NCBI GenBank assembly: GCA_022843785.1
Contig: JALHMZ010000001.1
Location: forward strand, 244,726-308,725
Direction of reading: 5' to 3'
Origin: Nitrospira sp.
GTDB taxonomy: Bacteria; Nitrospirota; Nitrospiria; Nitrospirales; Nitrospiraceae
DNA length: 64,000 nucleotides
Shown: positions 53,889 to 63,929 of the stretch, in pieces
How positions within the stretch are numbered: position 1 is the stretch's first letter
Layout: each line of letters opens with the position of its first letter
Translations under genes and position numbers: made by a program
Notes under the pieces: model-generated
What the model was told of the DNA's origin: nothing
The model's input: the letters and a program-made list of their open reading frames with translations, nothing else
Databases searched by the model: none

Positions 53889-55523
53889 CTATAACACTGA
53901 ACCGGCGTACTTCTTACGCAGGTGATTGCGAAGAACGATCGCGGTTAAATTCAAAAGAATCACGACCGTAATAAGAACCAACGTTGTGATATAGACCATC
54001 GGCTTGGCCGCTTCTACATTTGGGGACTGAAAGCCGACATCGTAAATGTGAAATCCCAGATGCATAAACTTTCGATCGAAGTGAAAAAACGGCCAGGAAC
54101 CGTCCAGGGGAAGCGCGGGCGCTAACTTCACGACTCCCGTAAGCATAAGCGGCGCCACCTCGCCCGCAGCGCGGGCCATTGCCAGAATCAATCCGGTTAG
54201 AATGCCGGGCAGCGCAGAGGGTATCACGACCTTGAGCATCGTTTCCAACTTGGTTGCGCCAAGCGCCAACGATCCTTCCCGAAACTCGCGCGGCACGGCC
54301 GCCAACCCCTCTTCGGTCGAGACAATGACCACCGGAACCGTGAGCAGAGCCAGCGTCAACGAGGCCCAGAGAATTCCACCGGTCCCGAAGGTCGGCGTCG
54401 GAAGTCGCTCCGGGAAAAACAATGTATCCAGAGTTCCGCCGATCGCATAAATAAAAAACCCCAAGCCGAACACACCGAAGACGATGGAGGGCACCCCGGC
54501 GAGATTGTTGACGGCAATTCTCACCAGGCGGACCATAGCCCCTTGGCGGGCATATTCACGAAGGTACAGCGCGGCAAGTACCCCGAATGGAACAACCGCG
54601 AGACTCATGATGATGACCATCAACACAGTCCCGAAAATGGCCGGGAAAATGCCGCCCTCGGTATTGGCTTCTCGCGGTTCAGTGCTGAGGGCGGCCCATA
54701 CGTTCACAAGATAGATCCAGCTTTTCTGCCACACCCCCATTTCGTTCGGGCGCAAGGCGCGAACAATCTGCCCGACCGCGATCTGCTTTTCCCGCCCATT
54801 CGCATCCACCATGACGACGGAGTATTCATCGAACCGTGCGCGCAAGGTTTCCAATTCTGCTGACTTTTCACGGTACCGGGTTTCAGTGTCGGCCACCTGA
54901 GCCTTCATTTCAGACGAAACGGGCGAGGTCGGGTGTTCTATTTCCATCGCGCGGATCTTCAGCCTCAATCGTTCGATATTCGCATTGATGGCGCCGATCT
55001 CGAATTGCTCAATCTGCTTGATCTGTCTATGGAGATCGTCAGCGCTGCTGATCAATGGGCCCAACGCTGTCCAGCCTGCTTCATTCCCTTCTGCCAGGAG
55101 CTTCTCCCCGCTATAGACCGCTTGAATCCTGGCATACATGTTGCCCCATTCACGACGCTCGAGCAGGACGACATCGGCCGGATAAGCCTCCGACACAATT
55201 TGATCGTCGTTGACCCATTTGAAATCAAGCCCGGACAAGTCGCGATTGCCGATCTTGACTCGAACACGGCTTTTCCCTTCAGGCCGATCCGGCGTGATCG
55301 TACGCGGGATGACTTCACGCCCCGCCAATTGCCCCATGACATGCTGTCCGTCTTTAAGAGTGAGGTCGACGATGTCCGAAATCCAAAAGTACCCCAATCC
55401 GTTGATCATGATCAGCAGCAACAACCCGAATACCATGAGCAACGACAGCGACACCCCGGCGGCGCAGCCCCAAATAAAGACATTCCCGGTCGCGAGCATC
55501 TGTTTGAATGGAGTACGCATCAA
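53889..55523 (-). CDS. pstA: Phosphate ABC transporter permease PstA, long form
   Basis: At 544 aa this is far above the ~290 of E. coli PstA. One N-terminal helix ([20 protein letters not shown]) is followed by a periplasmic insertion of ~220 residues with a coiled coil ([19 protein letters not shown] and beyond) before the permease domain (~285-535: [35 protein letters not shown], and EAA-loop [20 protein letters not shown]). Long PstA paired with long PstC is known in several Gram-negative groups. The gene overlaps pstC by 4 nt. Confidence 0.92.
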   Translation of the reverse strand: MMRTPFKQMLATGNVFIWGCAAGVSLSLLMVFGLLLLIMINGLGYFWISDIVDLTLKDGQHVMGQLAGREVIPRTITPDRPEGKSRVRVKIGNRDLSGLDFKWVNDDQIVSEAYPADVVLLERREWGNMYARIQAVYSGEKLLAEGNEAGWTALGPLISSADDLHRQIKQIEQFEIGAINANIERLRLKIRAMEIEHPTSPVSSEMKAQVADTETRYREKSAELETLRARFDEYSVVMVDANGREKQIAVGQIVRALRPNEMGVWQKSWIYLVNVWAALSTEPREANTEGGIFPAIFGTVLMVIIMSLAVVPFGVLAALYLREYARQGAMVRLVRIAVNNLAGVPSIVFGVFGLGFFIYAIGGTLDTLFFPERLPTPTFGTGGILWASLTLALLTVPVVIVSTEEGLAAVPREFREGSLALGATKLETMLKVVIPSALPGILTGLILAMARAAGEVAPLMLTGVVKLAPALPLDGSWPFFHFDRKFMHLGFHIYDVGFQSPNVEAAKPMVYITTLVLITVVILLNLTAIVLRNHLRKKYAGSVL

Positions 55524-57808
55524 TACTGGCTATATTTGGTACGCAACCGTTGCCGGATCATCTCCGCAACGGTATTGATCAGAAATGTAAATGCGAATAA
55601 CACCAAGGCCGCCAAAAACAGGGTGCGGTACAGGGTGCCACCATGGGGCGCCTCTGGAATCTCTACCGCGATATTGGCTGACAGCGTGCGAAAACCGTTG
55701 AACACACTCCACTCCATGATCGGGGTGTTCCCTGTCGCCATGAGCACGATCATGGTTTCACCGATCGCCCGGCCAAACCCGATCATCAGCGCGGAAAAGA
55801 TCCCCGGGCTGGCCGAGACAAGCACCAGTTTGACCAAGGTCTGCCAGCGGGTGGCTCCCAGGGCGAGAGACCCGGCGATCAAATGTCGCGGGACATTGGT
55901 CAACGCCTCCTCGGAAATACTGTAAATGATCGGCACGATCGCAAAACCCATTGCGAATCCGACCACGAGGGCATTGCGCTGATCGTATCGGAGGCCCCAA
56001 TGGGTCGCAAACCAGGTCTTGTAGCTGCCGCCGAAGAGAAGTGACTCCATCGGCTGATTCAAGGCCAGGCAAGCCCAGACGACCCCGATGATGACAGGAA
56101 TCAGGATGAACGCCTCCATCCCGGGACGCAAACGGCGCGTGACTGTTGCCGGGAGATACTGCCACAGCACGGATGTGACAATGACACCGGCTGGTACTGC
56201 TATCATCATGGCCACCATCGCGGGAAAGATCCGTTCAAGCATCGGAGCGATCCACAAACCGGCCAGAAAACCAAGAATGACTGTGGGAAGCGCGGCCATA
56301 ATCTCGATGGTCGGCTTGATCTTGGCACGAAGATGCGGGGCCATGAACATCGCCGTATAGATGGCGCCTAAGAGGGCCAACGGCACCGCGACCAGCATGG
56401 CGTAGAAGGTTCCCTTGAGCGTACCAAAGATCAGCGGCATGAGACCAAACTTCGCTTCGAAGTCGTCGGCGCCGCTGGAGGATTGCCAGACATGTTCCGG
56501 TCTGTCATAGCCCTCGTACCACACGGGAGCGAGCAAGGTCGCAACCGTCGTCTCCGGATGGGGATTGCGAATTGCATAGGTCCACAGTTCTCCCTGATCG
56601 GAAAGGATCACCGCGCCATCGGCCTTGGGGGAAAACGCGAGGGCACGAATCGCCTGACCGTTGCCCGACAATTTCAGCACCGTCTGCGAGGAAGTCGCGT
56701 AGTGGACAAACAGATTGCCCTGCGTGTCGCCGGTGATGAATCCCTTGTTGCGAAGCGAGGGGGAAACTCCCGTCACAGAAGCAGGATGTGTGTCTAATCG
56801 ATGAATCAGACGAAAGCGTGTCACCGGGCTTTCTTGAGCTTCACGCACCGGCATCCACACGGACACCTCACCTGCGCCGCTGCCGATCACCAGGGATCGA
56901 TCCCCTATTAAATAAGACAATGCAGTAATTGCGGTGCCGGCTGGAGCCACCGGGATAGTTTCGGAGAGACTCGGCTGAACGCCCTCCCGTAGCTCATAGC
57001 GATACAGCTTCCCGCCAACCGTGCCGACCGACAGTGTTTCGCCCCGGCTGTCAAAGATGAACGATGTCACGGACTCAGTCCCATGGTTCGTCAGCGCAAC
57101 TGGCGAAGAGCCCGATGACCCGGCTGTGTACCAGAGATGCCCTTGGTCTGTAAGGACCGACGTCAGTGGCCCTTGATCCGTCGGCTGGTAGGCCAGGCGA
57201 AGAATGCGCTCGGTGGCAGGGGTCACCTGCACCGGGGATCCAAGCGTGATCGTCGGCGTGATTCGACGCTCCCCTTCGTCGAAACCGGACGTAAACTCGA
57301 TCGTCACCGGAATGAGGCGGCCATCGTTCGTCGCAAAGCCGAAACGATGGCCGCTCCCCGCTGCGCGAGCAATAGACACGACGTCCACAGTAGCAAGACC
57401 TGCCGGAAGTTCCACGGCGATCGGCGCGCCGGATTGCGCATTAAAAAACCGAACCTGCCGCTGAGCCCCTCCACTGAGGAGATAGATGATCTCTTGATAC
57501 TCATCCATCCCAACGAGGCTGGATTGCGAAGGCTCCCCACGATCGAGATCGCCGGCAAAGTGCCCGTCCTGCGTCCCGTCAGGAGAAAGAAACAAAGGAA
57601 CCACTTCTTTGATCAAAAACACGAACATGCCGATGATACTCAGGATGACTGCGGTCCCGCCCAGTGTGACGATGATTTGGGCGAGTCGATCGAAGGCTCG
57701 ACGCCGCAGGGCACTTGTGGAGGGCTTCAACGGCAACTGGGGGGGCGTATCGTCATACGCCCCCCCAGAGGGAGAGAGACCCGGAACGTGATCAGCGTCG
57801 CTATTCAA
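55520..57808 (-). CDS. pstC: Phosphate ABC transporter permease PstC, long form with periplasmic propeller-like domain
   Basis: The 762-aa protein starts with a basic cytoplasmic segment and one helix ([20 protein letters not shown]). About 370 periplasmic residues with WD/propeller-like repeats follow (for example [60 protein letters not shown]). The permease domain (~465-755) includes [20 protein letters not shown] and the EAA loop [19 protein letters not shown]. The typical short PstC is ~320 aa. The insert may interact with PstS or sense the periplasm. It overlaps pstS by 8 nt and pstA by 4 nt. Confidence 0.92.
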   Translation of the reverse strand: MNSDADHVPGLSPSGGAYDDTPPQLPLKPSTSALRRRAFDRLAQIIVTLGGTAVILSIIGMFVFLIKEVVPLFLSPDGTQDGHFAGDLDRGEPSQSSLVGMDEYQEIIYLLSGGAQRQVRFFNAQSGAPIAVELPAGLATVDVVSIARAAGSGHRFGFATNDGRLIPVTIEFTSGFDEGERRITPTITLGSPVQVTPATERILRLAYQPTDQGPLTSVLTDQGHLWYTAGSSGSSPVALTNHGTESVTSFIFDSRGETLSVGTVGGKLYRYELREGVQPSLSETIPVAPAGTAITALSYLIGDRSLVIGSGAGEVSVWMPVREAQESPVTRFRLIHRLDTHPASVTGVSPSLRNKGFITGDTQGNLFVHYATSSQTVLKLSGNGQAIRALAFSPKADGAVILSDQGELWTYAIRNPHPETTVATLLAPVWYEGYDRPEHVWQSSSGADDFEAKFGLMPLIFGTLKGTFYAMLVAVPLALLGAIYTAMFMAPHLRAKIKPTIEIMAALPTVILGFLAGLWIAPMLERIFPAMVAMMIAVPAGVIVTSVLWQYLPATVTRRLRPGMEAFILIPVIIGVVWACLALNQPMESLLFGGSYKTWFATHWGLRYDQRNALVVGFAMGFAIVPIIYSISEEALTNVPRHLIAGSLALGATRWQTLVKLVLVSASPGIFSALMIGFGRAIGETMIVLMATGNTPIMEWSVFNGFRTLSANIAVEIPEAPHGGTLYRTLFLAALVLFAFTFLINTVAEMIRQRLRTKYSQY

Positions 57809-58799
57809 GCTTCGGCAGTTCTTTCTCGATGGTGCTGGTGTTCAACGGGAAAAATCCATCCTTGATCACGACCTGCTGTCCTTCTTTGCTGTAGATGAAC
57901 TTGATGAACTCTTTGACGATCGGATCAAGTGGCTTGTTGGGCGCCTTGTTCACATACAGATAGAGATGCCGCCAAAGTGGATACGCCCCACTATCTGCAT
58001 TTTGCTGGCTCGCCTCCTTAAACGGCGCACCCTCCTTTTCAGCAAGAGGCACCGCCCGCACGTTTGATGTGAGATACCCGATGCCGCTGTAGCCGACACC
58101 GGCTTGATCTTCGCTCACACTTTGGACCACCGAGGCGGATCCAGGCTGTTCCTTGACTTCATCCTTGAAATCGCCGTTCTTGAGGGCATGCTCCTTGAAA
58201 AATCCGTAGGTGCCGGAGGCTGAGTTCCGGCCATAGATACTGATGGGATTACCGCCGAGTTCACCCTCCACACCGGCCTGACTCCATGACTGGATATTTT
58301 CCTTATAGCCGACACGACGGCTCTTAGAAAAAATCGCATCGACTTGCCCCATCGTGAGTCCCTGAACAGGGTTGTCCTTATTGACATAGACGGCCAGCGC
58401 GTCGATAGCGACCGGAACAGCGGTGGGTTTGTATCTGAATTTTCTTTCGAAGGCATCGATCTCGGTGTTTTTCATCGTTCTAGACATGGGTCCGAGTTGC
58501 GCCGTGCCTTCGATCAAGGCCGGAGGTGCGGTGCTGGATCCCTTGCCTTCGATCTGGATTTTGACGTTCGGGTACTGCTTGCGAAACCCTTCGGCCCAAA
58601 GCGTCATCAGATTGTTGAGCGTGTCCGAGCCAATGCTATTGAGATTGCCGGACACGCCGCTGACCTTGACATAGCCTTTTAATGTTGGATCAAGCACAAT
58701 CGGGGCATCGGCGTAGGCCGATGGGAGTCCCGTAGCAAGAGCCCCAAGAAGGGCGACGCAACCTAGAGTGGACCTGGCAGCTGATCTGTTCATTGACAC
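57801..58799 (-). CDS. pstS: Phosphate-binding periplasmic protein PstS
   Basis: PstS captures phosphate for PstCAB. The 332-aa precursor has a signal peptide ([20 protein letters not shown]). Phosphate-site loops are visible: [19 protein letters not shown], the [16 protein letters not shown] loop and [21 protein letters not shown] strong ribosome site AAAGGAG precedes the ATG. It is the first gene of pstSCAB-phoU, below a PHO-box-like array. Confidence 0.95.
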   Translation of the reverse strand: MSMNRSAARSTLGCVALLGALATGLPSAYADAPIVLDPTLKGYVKVSGVSGNLNSIGSDTLNNLMTLWAEGFRKQYPNVKIQIEGKGSSTAPPALIEGTAQLGPMSRTMKNTEIDAFERKFRYKPTAVPVAIDALAVYVNKDNPVQGLTMGQVDAIFSKSRRVGYKENIQSWSQAGVEGELGGNPISIYGRNSASGTYGFFKEHALKNGDFKDEVKEQPGSASVVQSVSEDQAGVGYSGIGYLTSNVRAVPLAEKEGAPFKEASQQNADSGAYPLWRHLYLYVNKAPNKPLDPIVKEFIKFIYSKEGQQVVIKDGFFPLNTSTIEKELPKLE

Positions 58800-58839
58800 T
58801 CCTTTCCCAAGTTCCTTATCGTAAGAATGACCGCATCCT

Positions 58840-58883
58840 ATTACCAGAGCGTTACGCCAATGTTACATCGGTGTTACGCCGAG
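58840..58883 (-). promoter_or_regulatory. PHO-box-like array upstream of pstS
   Basis: Four pentamers sit exactly 11 bp apart: ATTAC at 58840, GTTAC at 58851, 58862 and 58873 (GTAAC on the pstS strand). Direct 7-bp half-sites on an 11-bp period are the hallmark of PhoB binding. A possible -10, TACGAT, lies about 20 nt downstream on the minus strand. PhoB itself is not in the window. Confidence 0.7.
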
Positions 58884-58955
58884 CTAATTCCAGGACTTTC
58901 CCATGCCTTCTGGTGAAGAAGACAGGTTTCGTCTCTTCCGTTAAATCGATCAACG

Positions 58956-60302
58956 TTAAAAATTCCACTGCAATTGTGTACGGACAATATCCCCCTCCCG
59001 GATTGCATAGGGCGCGGTTTGCGTATCGGTACGTCTGCTCCTGGCATAAGCAATCGTGAACTCTAAGGATTTGGTGAATTGCCACTCGGCCCCGACTTCC
59101 CATTCCCGGACCACATTGAATGGTGAATTGGTCCGATGTTTCTTTCCCCCGCTGTATTCCTGGTACCGGACATAGGGGATCACGCTGGTCAACCACGGCT
59201 GATTCACATCCCACTTATACATTCCCTGGACGTAGCCGCCCTGGATGTTCCCTTCCCCAATGAGTGTCCTGGTAGCGTTCAACTGAGGACCATTGCCCCA
59301 ATTCCACTCCGCCTGAAAACCGATCGGTTGCGGATAAAGCACAAAGTGCACACCGACCCGCTCGTCGAGGATATTCCCGTTATTTTCGCGTAAGGGAGTC
59401 CCTGCTGGGAGGCCGGTCCCTGAGGCAGTCCCGACATTGAACGATCCACGGTAGGCATCGACGCCAAACTGGATAATTTGCCCGTACGGCAATTCCATGG
59501 GATAGGTGGCATGTACAACGACGTGTTTATTGTCATTGCGTTCCGAAACATTGAGGGTCTGACCGTTGTAGACCCCGATGCCCAACACGCCATAGTCTCC
59601 GGATCCCTTGAGACCGGAGTCGACCAGCTTTTTGAATAATTTTCTGGTCTCCTTGGGCGTGTAGTACATGAACAGCCCGAGATCACGCTCGCCATTCACG
59701 GCGCTATTGAGGGCGTCGGCCCGGTCGAATGTGATTCGATTTTGACTGGACTGCAGATTTTCAAACCCAAACGGGACCTTCGATTGCCCTACGCGAACCC
59801 GCAATTCCTTTTCCTCCAGGAACAGAAAAGGCACGGGCATGAAGACATCGGCATAGGCGTCTCGAAGTTGGACAAAGTGATTGCTCTGATCCCCTGTCGT
59901 GCCAGGCACAGTGCCGGCAAATTCCGGCTGAATATAGAACGATAGCCAATCCGTCACATCTCCTGAAATGACGAGGCGAACACGGCGGAATGCAAAGCCG
60001 GTGTTATCCCGAATAGTGTTATCGTACTCGCTCCGTATGGATTTATCTCCGGGAAGATAGCTATAGCGGCCCTGGATATAGCCTCGTATGCTGATCTTAT
60101 CGAACCATTTCTTGATCGCTGCCCTCTCTGCAATGATCGCATCATCTCTTTCATGCTCGGCTTTCAACTTAAGCCATTCTTCTTTCGTGATCTGTCCCTT
60201 CTCATACAGAAGGTCTTCAACATTGGCTTGAGCCAAGTTGGCCTGGACCATCAACCCAAGACCAATCACACATGCGGTCATTGCTAAACGCCATCGCTCC
60301 AT
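58956..60302 (-). CDS. Phosphate-selective porin O/P family protein
   Basis: The 448-aa outer-membrane protein has a signal peptide (VIGLGLMVQANLAQA), then a short helical/coiled-coil segment (LLYEKGQITKEEWLKLKAEH, residues ~30-65). The OprO/OprP barrel follows, beginning IRGYIQGRYSYL and RRVRLVISGDVTDWLSFYIQ, with FGFENLQSSQNRITFDRADA and terminal RTQLQWNF. These porins let phosphate or polyphosphate in during starvation, consistent with the pst operon 157 nt downstream in the same direction. A separate PHO-like site precedes it. Confidence 0.88.
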   Translation of the reverse strand: MERWRLAMTACVIGLGLMVQANLAQANVEDLLYEKGQITKEEWLKLKAEHERDDAIIAERAAIKKWFDKISIRGYIQGRYSYLPGDKSIRSEYDNTIRDNTGFAFRRVRLVISGDVTDWLSFYIQPEFAGTVPGTTGDQSNHFVQLRDAYADVFMPVPFLFLEEKELRVRVGQSKVPFGFENLQSSQNRITFDRADALNSAVNGERDLGLFMYYTPKETRKLFKKLVDSGLKGSGDYGVLGIGVYNGQTLNVSERNDNKHVVVHATYPMELPYGQIIQFGVDAYRGSFNVGTASGTGLPAGTPLRENNGNILDERVGVHFVLYPQPIGFQAEWNWGNGPQLNATRTLIGEGNIQGGYVQGMYKWDVNQPWLTSVIPYVRYQEYSGGKKHRTNSPFNVVREWEVGAEWQFTKSLEFTIAYARSRRTDTQTAPYAIREGDIVRTQLQWNF

Positions 60303-60393
60303 TCAACCACCTCCTCATAAAGACCTATACCGTTCCTGCCCTAACAACTGCTGCTAGGATAGTTACAGAGAATTAAGGTGGTGCTATCGGCGG

Positions 60394-60415
60394 GTTACGG
60401 AAATGTTAAATGTCG
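60394..60415. promoter_or_regulatory. PHO-box-like pair near the porin promoter
   Basis: GTTACGGAAAT at 60394 and GTTAAATGTCG at 60405 are two 11-bp-spaced half-sites of the type seen upstream of pstS, in the same orientation relative to the porin gene (92 nt upstream). They also lie before the divergent gene at 60466. Confidence 0.5.
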
Positions 60416-60465
60416 TTGTGTTAGCCTGCATGCTGTGGGCTTCGAGAAATTCGGCTACTGAGACA

Positions 60466-60900
60466 ATGAGTGGACCATTACATTCTAACGAGCCCAGTCA
60501 TACCGAACCTCCGCTCTGGTCAATTGGGCTGGCGGTCGCCGTCATACTGGGCGCTCCTCTTGTGTTGTCCTCGCTCGCCCCGACCGGTCCGCTTCGTGAA
60601 GGCGACACGGCATTTTCTGACGGCCAACAACGCGTGCACCTCACAACTCCCACCACAGAACCGCGACTACAGCCGGGAGACACCTGCCTGCTCGACCCCA
60701 ATAGCCCCCTGATCGTGGTTCACGCTCCGGACGGCCAACCGGACGGTTCGATCATCGGGCTGGTACAGGGCAATCCGGCAACAGAATGGCCTTTCTGCCC
60801 ACTGCATGCAGAGGTCTTAATGAAGGCGCACCAACTATTCCAGAAACCTGCGCTCTTGACGGAGATTCGGACGATGCTGGTCGGATTCTTGAGTCAATAA
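60466..60900 (+). CDS. Hypothetical membrane-anchored protein
   Basis: I do not recognise this 144-aa protein. A single helix (WSIGLAVAVILGAPLVLSSL, ~18-38) is followed by a hydrophilic domain with GDTCLLDPNSPLIVVHAP and WPFCPLHAEVL; the two cysteines might pair. The ATG at 60466 is preferred over one at 60403, which overlaps the PHO-like site and has no ribosome site either. It could be in the Pho regulon because it is divergent from the porin. Confidence 0.5.
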   Translation: MSGPLHSNEPSHTEPPLWSIGLAVAVILGAPLVLSSLAPTGPLREGDTAFSDGQQRVHLTTPTTEPRLQPGDTCLLDPNSPLIVVHAPDGQPDGSIIGLVQGNPATEWPFCPLHAEVLMKAHQLFQKPALLTEIRTMLVGFLSQ

Positions 60901-60910
60901 CGGAGGACGG

Positions 60911-61462
60911 CTAGGCTTTCAACCGTGAGGTAAACTTCTGCCGGAACTTTGCGACCTTGGGACCGACGACGAACTGACAGTAGCCCTGGAGGGGATTTCG
61001 AACAAAATACTCTTGATGATACGCTTCAGCTTCGTACCATTGCGCCGCCGGCACAACCTCAGTAACGATGGGAGCCGAATACAACTGTTCCTGTTCCAAC
61101 TTCTTGATCAGGGTGTCGGCGATCTGGCACTGAACGGGCGTGTGATAAAAGATCGCCGAGCGGTATTGCGTCCCGATATCGTTGCCTTGACGATCACGCG
61201 TGGTGGGATCGTGGATCAGGAAGAAGATTTCAAGCACCTCACCGTACGAGATGACTTGCGGATCGAAGGTGATTCGAACTGCTTCCGCATGACCGGTACG
61301 GCCGCTACAGACCGCTTCATACGAGGGATTGTCGACAACACCGCCCATATACCCTGATTCGACGGATTCAACCCCCCGAACCTGATCGTAGACTGCCTCT
61401 AGACACCAAAAGCAACCGCCTGCAACAGTGCCGACCTCCCGTTCGAGTTGAGCCGATGGCAT
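60911..61462 (-). CDS. msrA: Peptide methionine-S-sulfoxide reductase MsrA
   Basis: MsrA reduces the S-epimer of methionine sulfoxide in proteins. The catalytic GCFWCLEAVY motif is near residue 18, followed by VESGYMGG, YEAVCSGRTGHAEAVRITFD and GNDIGTQYRSAIFYHT, all standard. From the ATG at 61462, spaced 7 nt after GAGGAG, it has 183 aa; an ATG two codons upstream overlaps that ribosome site. The 3' end converges with the gene at 60466-60900. Confidence 0.95.
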   Translation of the reverse strand: MPSAQLEREVGTVAGGCFWCLEAVYDQVRGVESVESGYMGGVVDNPSYEAVCSGRTGHAEAVRITFDPQVISYGEVLEIFFLIHDPTTRDRQGNDIGTQYRSAIFYHTPVQCQIADTLIKKLEQEQLYSAPIVTEVVPAAQWYEAEAYHQEYFVRNPLQGYCQFVVGPKVAKFRQKFTSRLKA

Positions 61463-61506
61463 CACCATTCTCCTCGCACCATTCAGGTCCTACTCTAGGC
61501 GACGAA

Positions 61507-61668
61507 TTACTCGTCCTCTTCTTCCTCGATATCCTCAATCCCCTCATAACTCATCTCCGGAAATGCAGCCGCTGCCTTTTCGCAGGCTGTTTCGACCATT
61601 TCTTCAGCATCTTCTGCCGAATCTGCATCTACCAAAAACTTCACCGTAATTGCATACCGTTGTTCCAC
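61507..61668 (-). CDS. Small acidic protein
   Basis: A 53-aa frame starts at GTG (61668), behind AAAGGAG, and reads VEQRYAITVKFLVDADSAED, ending in an acidic tail (EDIEEEEDE). Codon use and the ribosome site look genuine. The ITVKFLVDA(D/E)s.e.A pattern resembles small dodecin- or DUF-type sheets, but I do not recognise the family. It is 38 nt upstream of msrA on the same strand. Confidence 0.65.
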   Translation of the reverse strand: MEQRYAITVKFLVDADSAEDAEEMVETACEKAAAAFPEMSYEGIEDIEEEEDE

Positions 61669-61928
61669 CGCTCACTCCTTTCTCTGCCTGCTTCCCCGGA
61701 ATTGCGCAGGCGAATATTCCGAGCGTCATTGTAAAGACTCATCGTGAAAGAGGGCACCCACGCAGGTGGCTCTGTCATGGAGGGCCGTACTTTCTGACAG
61801 ATGCAACCGCTGTGTCAACTATGGCAAATAGAAAGTGGCTCAAGGAAGAAGTTGGAGCGGCATGAATCTCCGTCGAGAGCACTGACTCAGAGGAAAGGTG
61901 GCAGACGGCTACGGGAACGGACGAACGA

Positions 61929-62324
61929 TTATTCCTCACACTCTAGATCTTTGAGGATGGCCTCGATCTTTGAGACCTCTTTTGGAGAAATACGCGTAAA
62001 GGCAAGTCCGAACGTATTACCCTCAACCCAGCGGACCGTGGCTTCGTCGATCCGTAGCGGCCAATCCAATCCAGGCACATGGAGGCGACATTCGAATGTC
62101 GCCCCTTGCACAACCTTCATGTCGCTTTCGATCTTGCATCCGCCGGAGGAAATGTCGACCGTCCGGCCTTGCCCCTCTTTATTCTGGCCGGAAAAACTAC
62201 TGCGGAATTGGGTTGTGAAACGTGGCTGAATACGCCGCTCATGCGACGATGACTTGGCAGGAACCTGCTCGACAGCCTCAGACTTGAAGAGGGAGCTGAG
62301 TTTTCTTAGCGCGTGTGCCGCCAT
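61929..62324 (-). CDS. PilZ domain protein
   Basis: The 131-aa protein carries a PilZ c-di-GMP-binding domain: RRIQPRF at the RxxxR position and TVDISSGGCKIESD as the D/NxSxxG motif. Further on come TFECRLHVPG and EGNTFGLAFTRISPKEV. No other domain is present, so it is probably a stand-alone c-di-GMP receptor. The ATG at 62324 follows GGAGGG; an ATG four codons earlier is possible. The 260-nt gap on its downstream side has no gene I can support. Confidence 0.85.
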   Translation of the reverse strand: MAAHALRKLSSLFKSEAVEQVPAKSSSHERRIQPRFTTQFRSSFSGQNKEGQGRTVDISSGGCKIESDMKVVQGATFECRLHVPGLDWPLRIDEATVRWVEGNTFGLAFTRISPKEVSKIEAILKDLECEE

Positions 62325-62440
62325 CTCTCCCTCCATGCTCCGAATACGCTATCGAAACGGATCGGCAGACCTCTCTCCAATCGTTGTCCCCGAGAGAAGT
62401 CTACCGAAACAATTGCAACAACCATCACGTGCGATGCTGC

Positions 62441-63058
62441 TCACTTCTTAATGTTGAGCAACATATGCCCGCGACGGTTCTGTTGATAGCACGATTCATC
62501 GTGATCGGAACAGAAGGGCCGTTCCTTGCCGAAGGACACGATCGCAACCTGTTTCTCGCTCACACCTGACTCAATAAGGTAACTACGGGCGGCCTTAGCC
62601 CGTTTGTCGCCCAGCACCAAATTATAATCGCTGGTGCCTCGCTCATCACAATGCCCTTCGACCCGCATGACGGCCCCCGGATGTTCCTTGAGGTAGGCGG
62701 CGTCATGATTGAGCGCCTCCATTGCAGCATCTGCCACAGCCCATTGGTCGTATCCGAAGAACACATCCTGAAGGCCTGCCTCCATCGCCGCTTTTTCCGC
62801 TGCTTTCTCTTCTTTGGTGAGTTCGACCCGCCGTTGAGCGTTTCGATTCATCGACGTGGAAAATCCCCCTTGTCCCAAACGCTCTTCCGATGGATTCTTG
62901 GAGAAACCACTCAACTCGCCGCTGGAACTTCCACGAGAGATTTTGGGGATATCCCCGTCACCGTCGGACTGGAGCCACTTCGTCCCGCACCCTTGACTCG
63001 ACAGGACTATCATCCCCATGATGACCATGGCTCCGGACTTCGCAATCATTCTATTCAT
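62441..63058 (-). CDS. pal: Peptidoglycan-associated lipoprotein Pal
   Basis: Pal anchors the outer membrane to peptidoglycan as part of Tol-Pal. The 205-aa precursor has a lipobox, VLSSQGC (Cys 24). After a linker comes the OmpA-like domain (~95-205): VFFGYDQWAVADAAMEALN, the DAP-binding VEGHCDERGTSDYNLVLGDK and ESCYQQNRRGHMLL. Length and layout are typical. No tol genes are in the window. Confidence 0.93.
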   Translation of the reverse strand: MNRMIAKSGAMVIMGMIVLSSQGCGTKWLQSDGDGDIPKISRGSSSGELSGFSKNPSEERLGQGGFSTSMNRNAQRRVELTKEEKAAEKAAMEAGLQDVFFGYDQWAVADAAMEALNHDAAYLKEHPGAVMRVEGHCDERGTSDYNLVLGDKRAKAARSYLIESGVSEKQVAIVSFGKERPFCSDHDESCYQQNRRGHMLLNIKK

Positions 63059-63481
63059 GACTTCTCTCCTCTGAATGAAGTGATCAACTAGCCGTTCAAT
63101 TTGTTCACAAGCCTGCGACCTCTATGATCGGCACTTCTCGCGCCCCCAGAGGACACAACAAATATAGCACCGATGCTGAAATCCGCCTGATTCGGCAGAC
63201 CCTCTGTGCGCGAACGGAACAACCACGTAGTTTCAACGACTTGCGAGGTTGCTACAGCAGAGAGAGAATGTGTGTGAGAGTGATGAGATCGTGCCCATCA
63301 TATATTTTTCACGGGTCAAACGACGGTACAGGCTGGCTGGATCAGGGAAAATACGAAGAACTCTACAGCAGCGGTCTTCCTGAAGAATTCGCAAGACAAG
63401 AACGTGTGCGAGAACATGAAGGCACAGCGCCAAAGAAGAAACCCCGAGGCACCGCCCAAAAAACGTCGCCATCGACAATGT
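63059..63481. other. Gap between pal and a small membrane protein gene
   Basis: The left end holds the pal promoter region. A 145-codon frame (63124-63561, +) reads through most of it but has no recognisable domain and unusual composition, so I do not call it. Confidence 0.4.
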
Positions 63482-63628
63482 TCAATGGCTGGCGATTCGC
63501 TTCCGGTCAGACCAACGGATCGGTTGCAAGACCGTTCCCAATGCCGCGATCGCGCAAATAAACAGCAGCATCGCCAGAACAACCATTAGAAAGAATCCCG
63601 CCTTCATGTCGTGCATCACAGGGATCAT
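63482..63628 (-). CDS. Small single-helix membrane protein
   Basis: A 48-aa frame starts at the ATG at 63628 behind a very strong ribosome site (AGAGGAGGGAGG). It encodes a helix (GFFLMVVLAMLLFICAIAAL, residues 11-30) followed by a basic tail (SDRKRIASH). I do not recognise a family. The ribosome site and hydrophobic core support a real gene; larger frames crossing this region look spurious. Confidence 0.6.
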   Translation of the reverse strand: MIPVMHDMKAGFFLMVVLAMLLFICAIAALGTVLQPIRWSDRKRIASH

Positions 63629-63881
63629 ACCGCCTCCCTCCTCTTGCTCGACTCACCCACTCCGCTAAACTGAGCCCGGAAACTATCTCGGCAGATACCT
63701 CTGCCCACTAAATGCCTTTGCTTGAGTGTACACCTCAAATGTACCTCGCGCCGAACCAAAGGTCTATGCCGCTTTGGAGGTGGAACCCCATTACAATAGG
63801 GGCAGGAAGAGCTTTCGGAACTTCAGACCAAATCACTCGCAACTCATTGATATTATTGATACTAATGAGCGCGATCTAGTC

Positions 63882-63929
63882 TGGTGCGCCCGGCAGGAAT
63901 TGAACCTGCGACCTACGGGTTCGAAGTCA
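63882..63929 (-). other. 3' half of tRNA-Arg(TCG): probable attachment site
   Basis: On the minus strand the sequence runs from anticodon loop CTTCGAA through CCCGT, variable region, T arm GCAGG-TTCAATT-CCTGC and acceptor CGGGCGC to ACCA. No D arm or 5' acceptor (GCGCCCG) lies upstream, so this is a fragment of about 45 nt, the form of att site left by tyrosine-recombinase elements that integrate into tRNA genes. The fragment's 3' end points left, which places the element to the right of the window. An ORF reading over it (LVWCARQELNLRPTGSK) is the familiar spurious antisense-tRNA peptide. Confidence 0.75.

Noticed and set aside
63124..63561. 145-codon + frame between pal and the window end
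   Set aside because: No recognisable domain or ribosome site, odd composition, and it overlaps a better small membrane-protein frame on the other strand.
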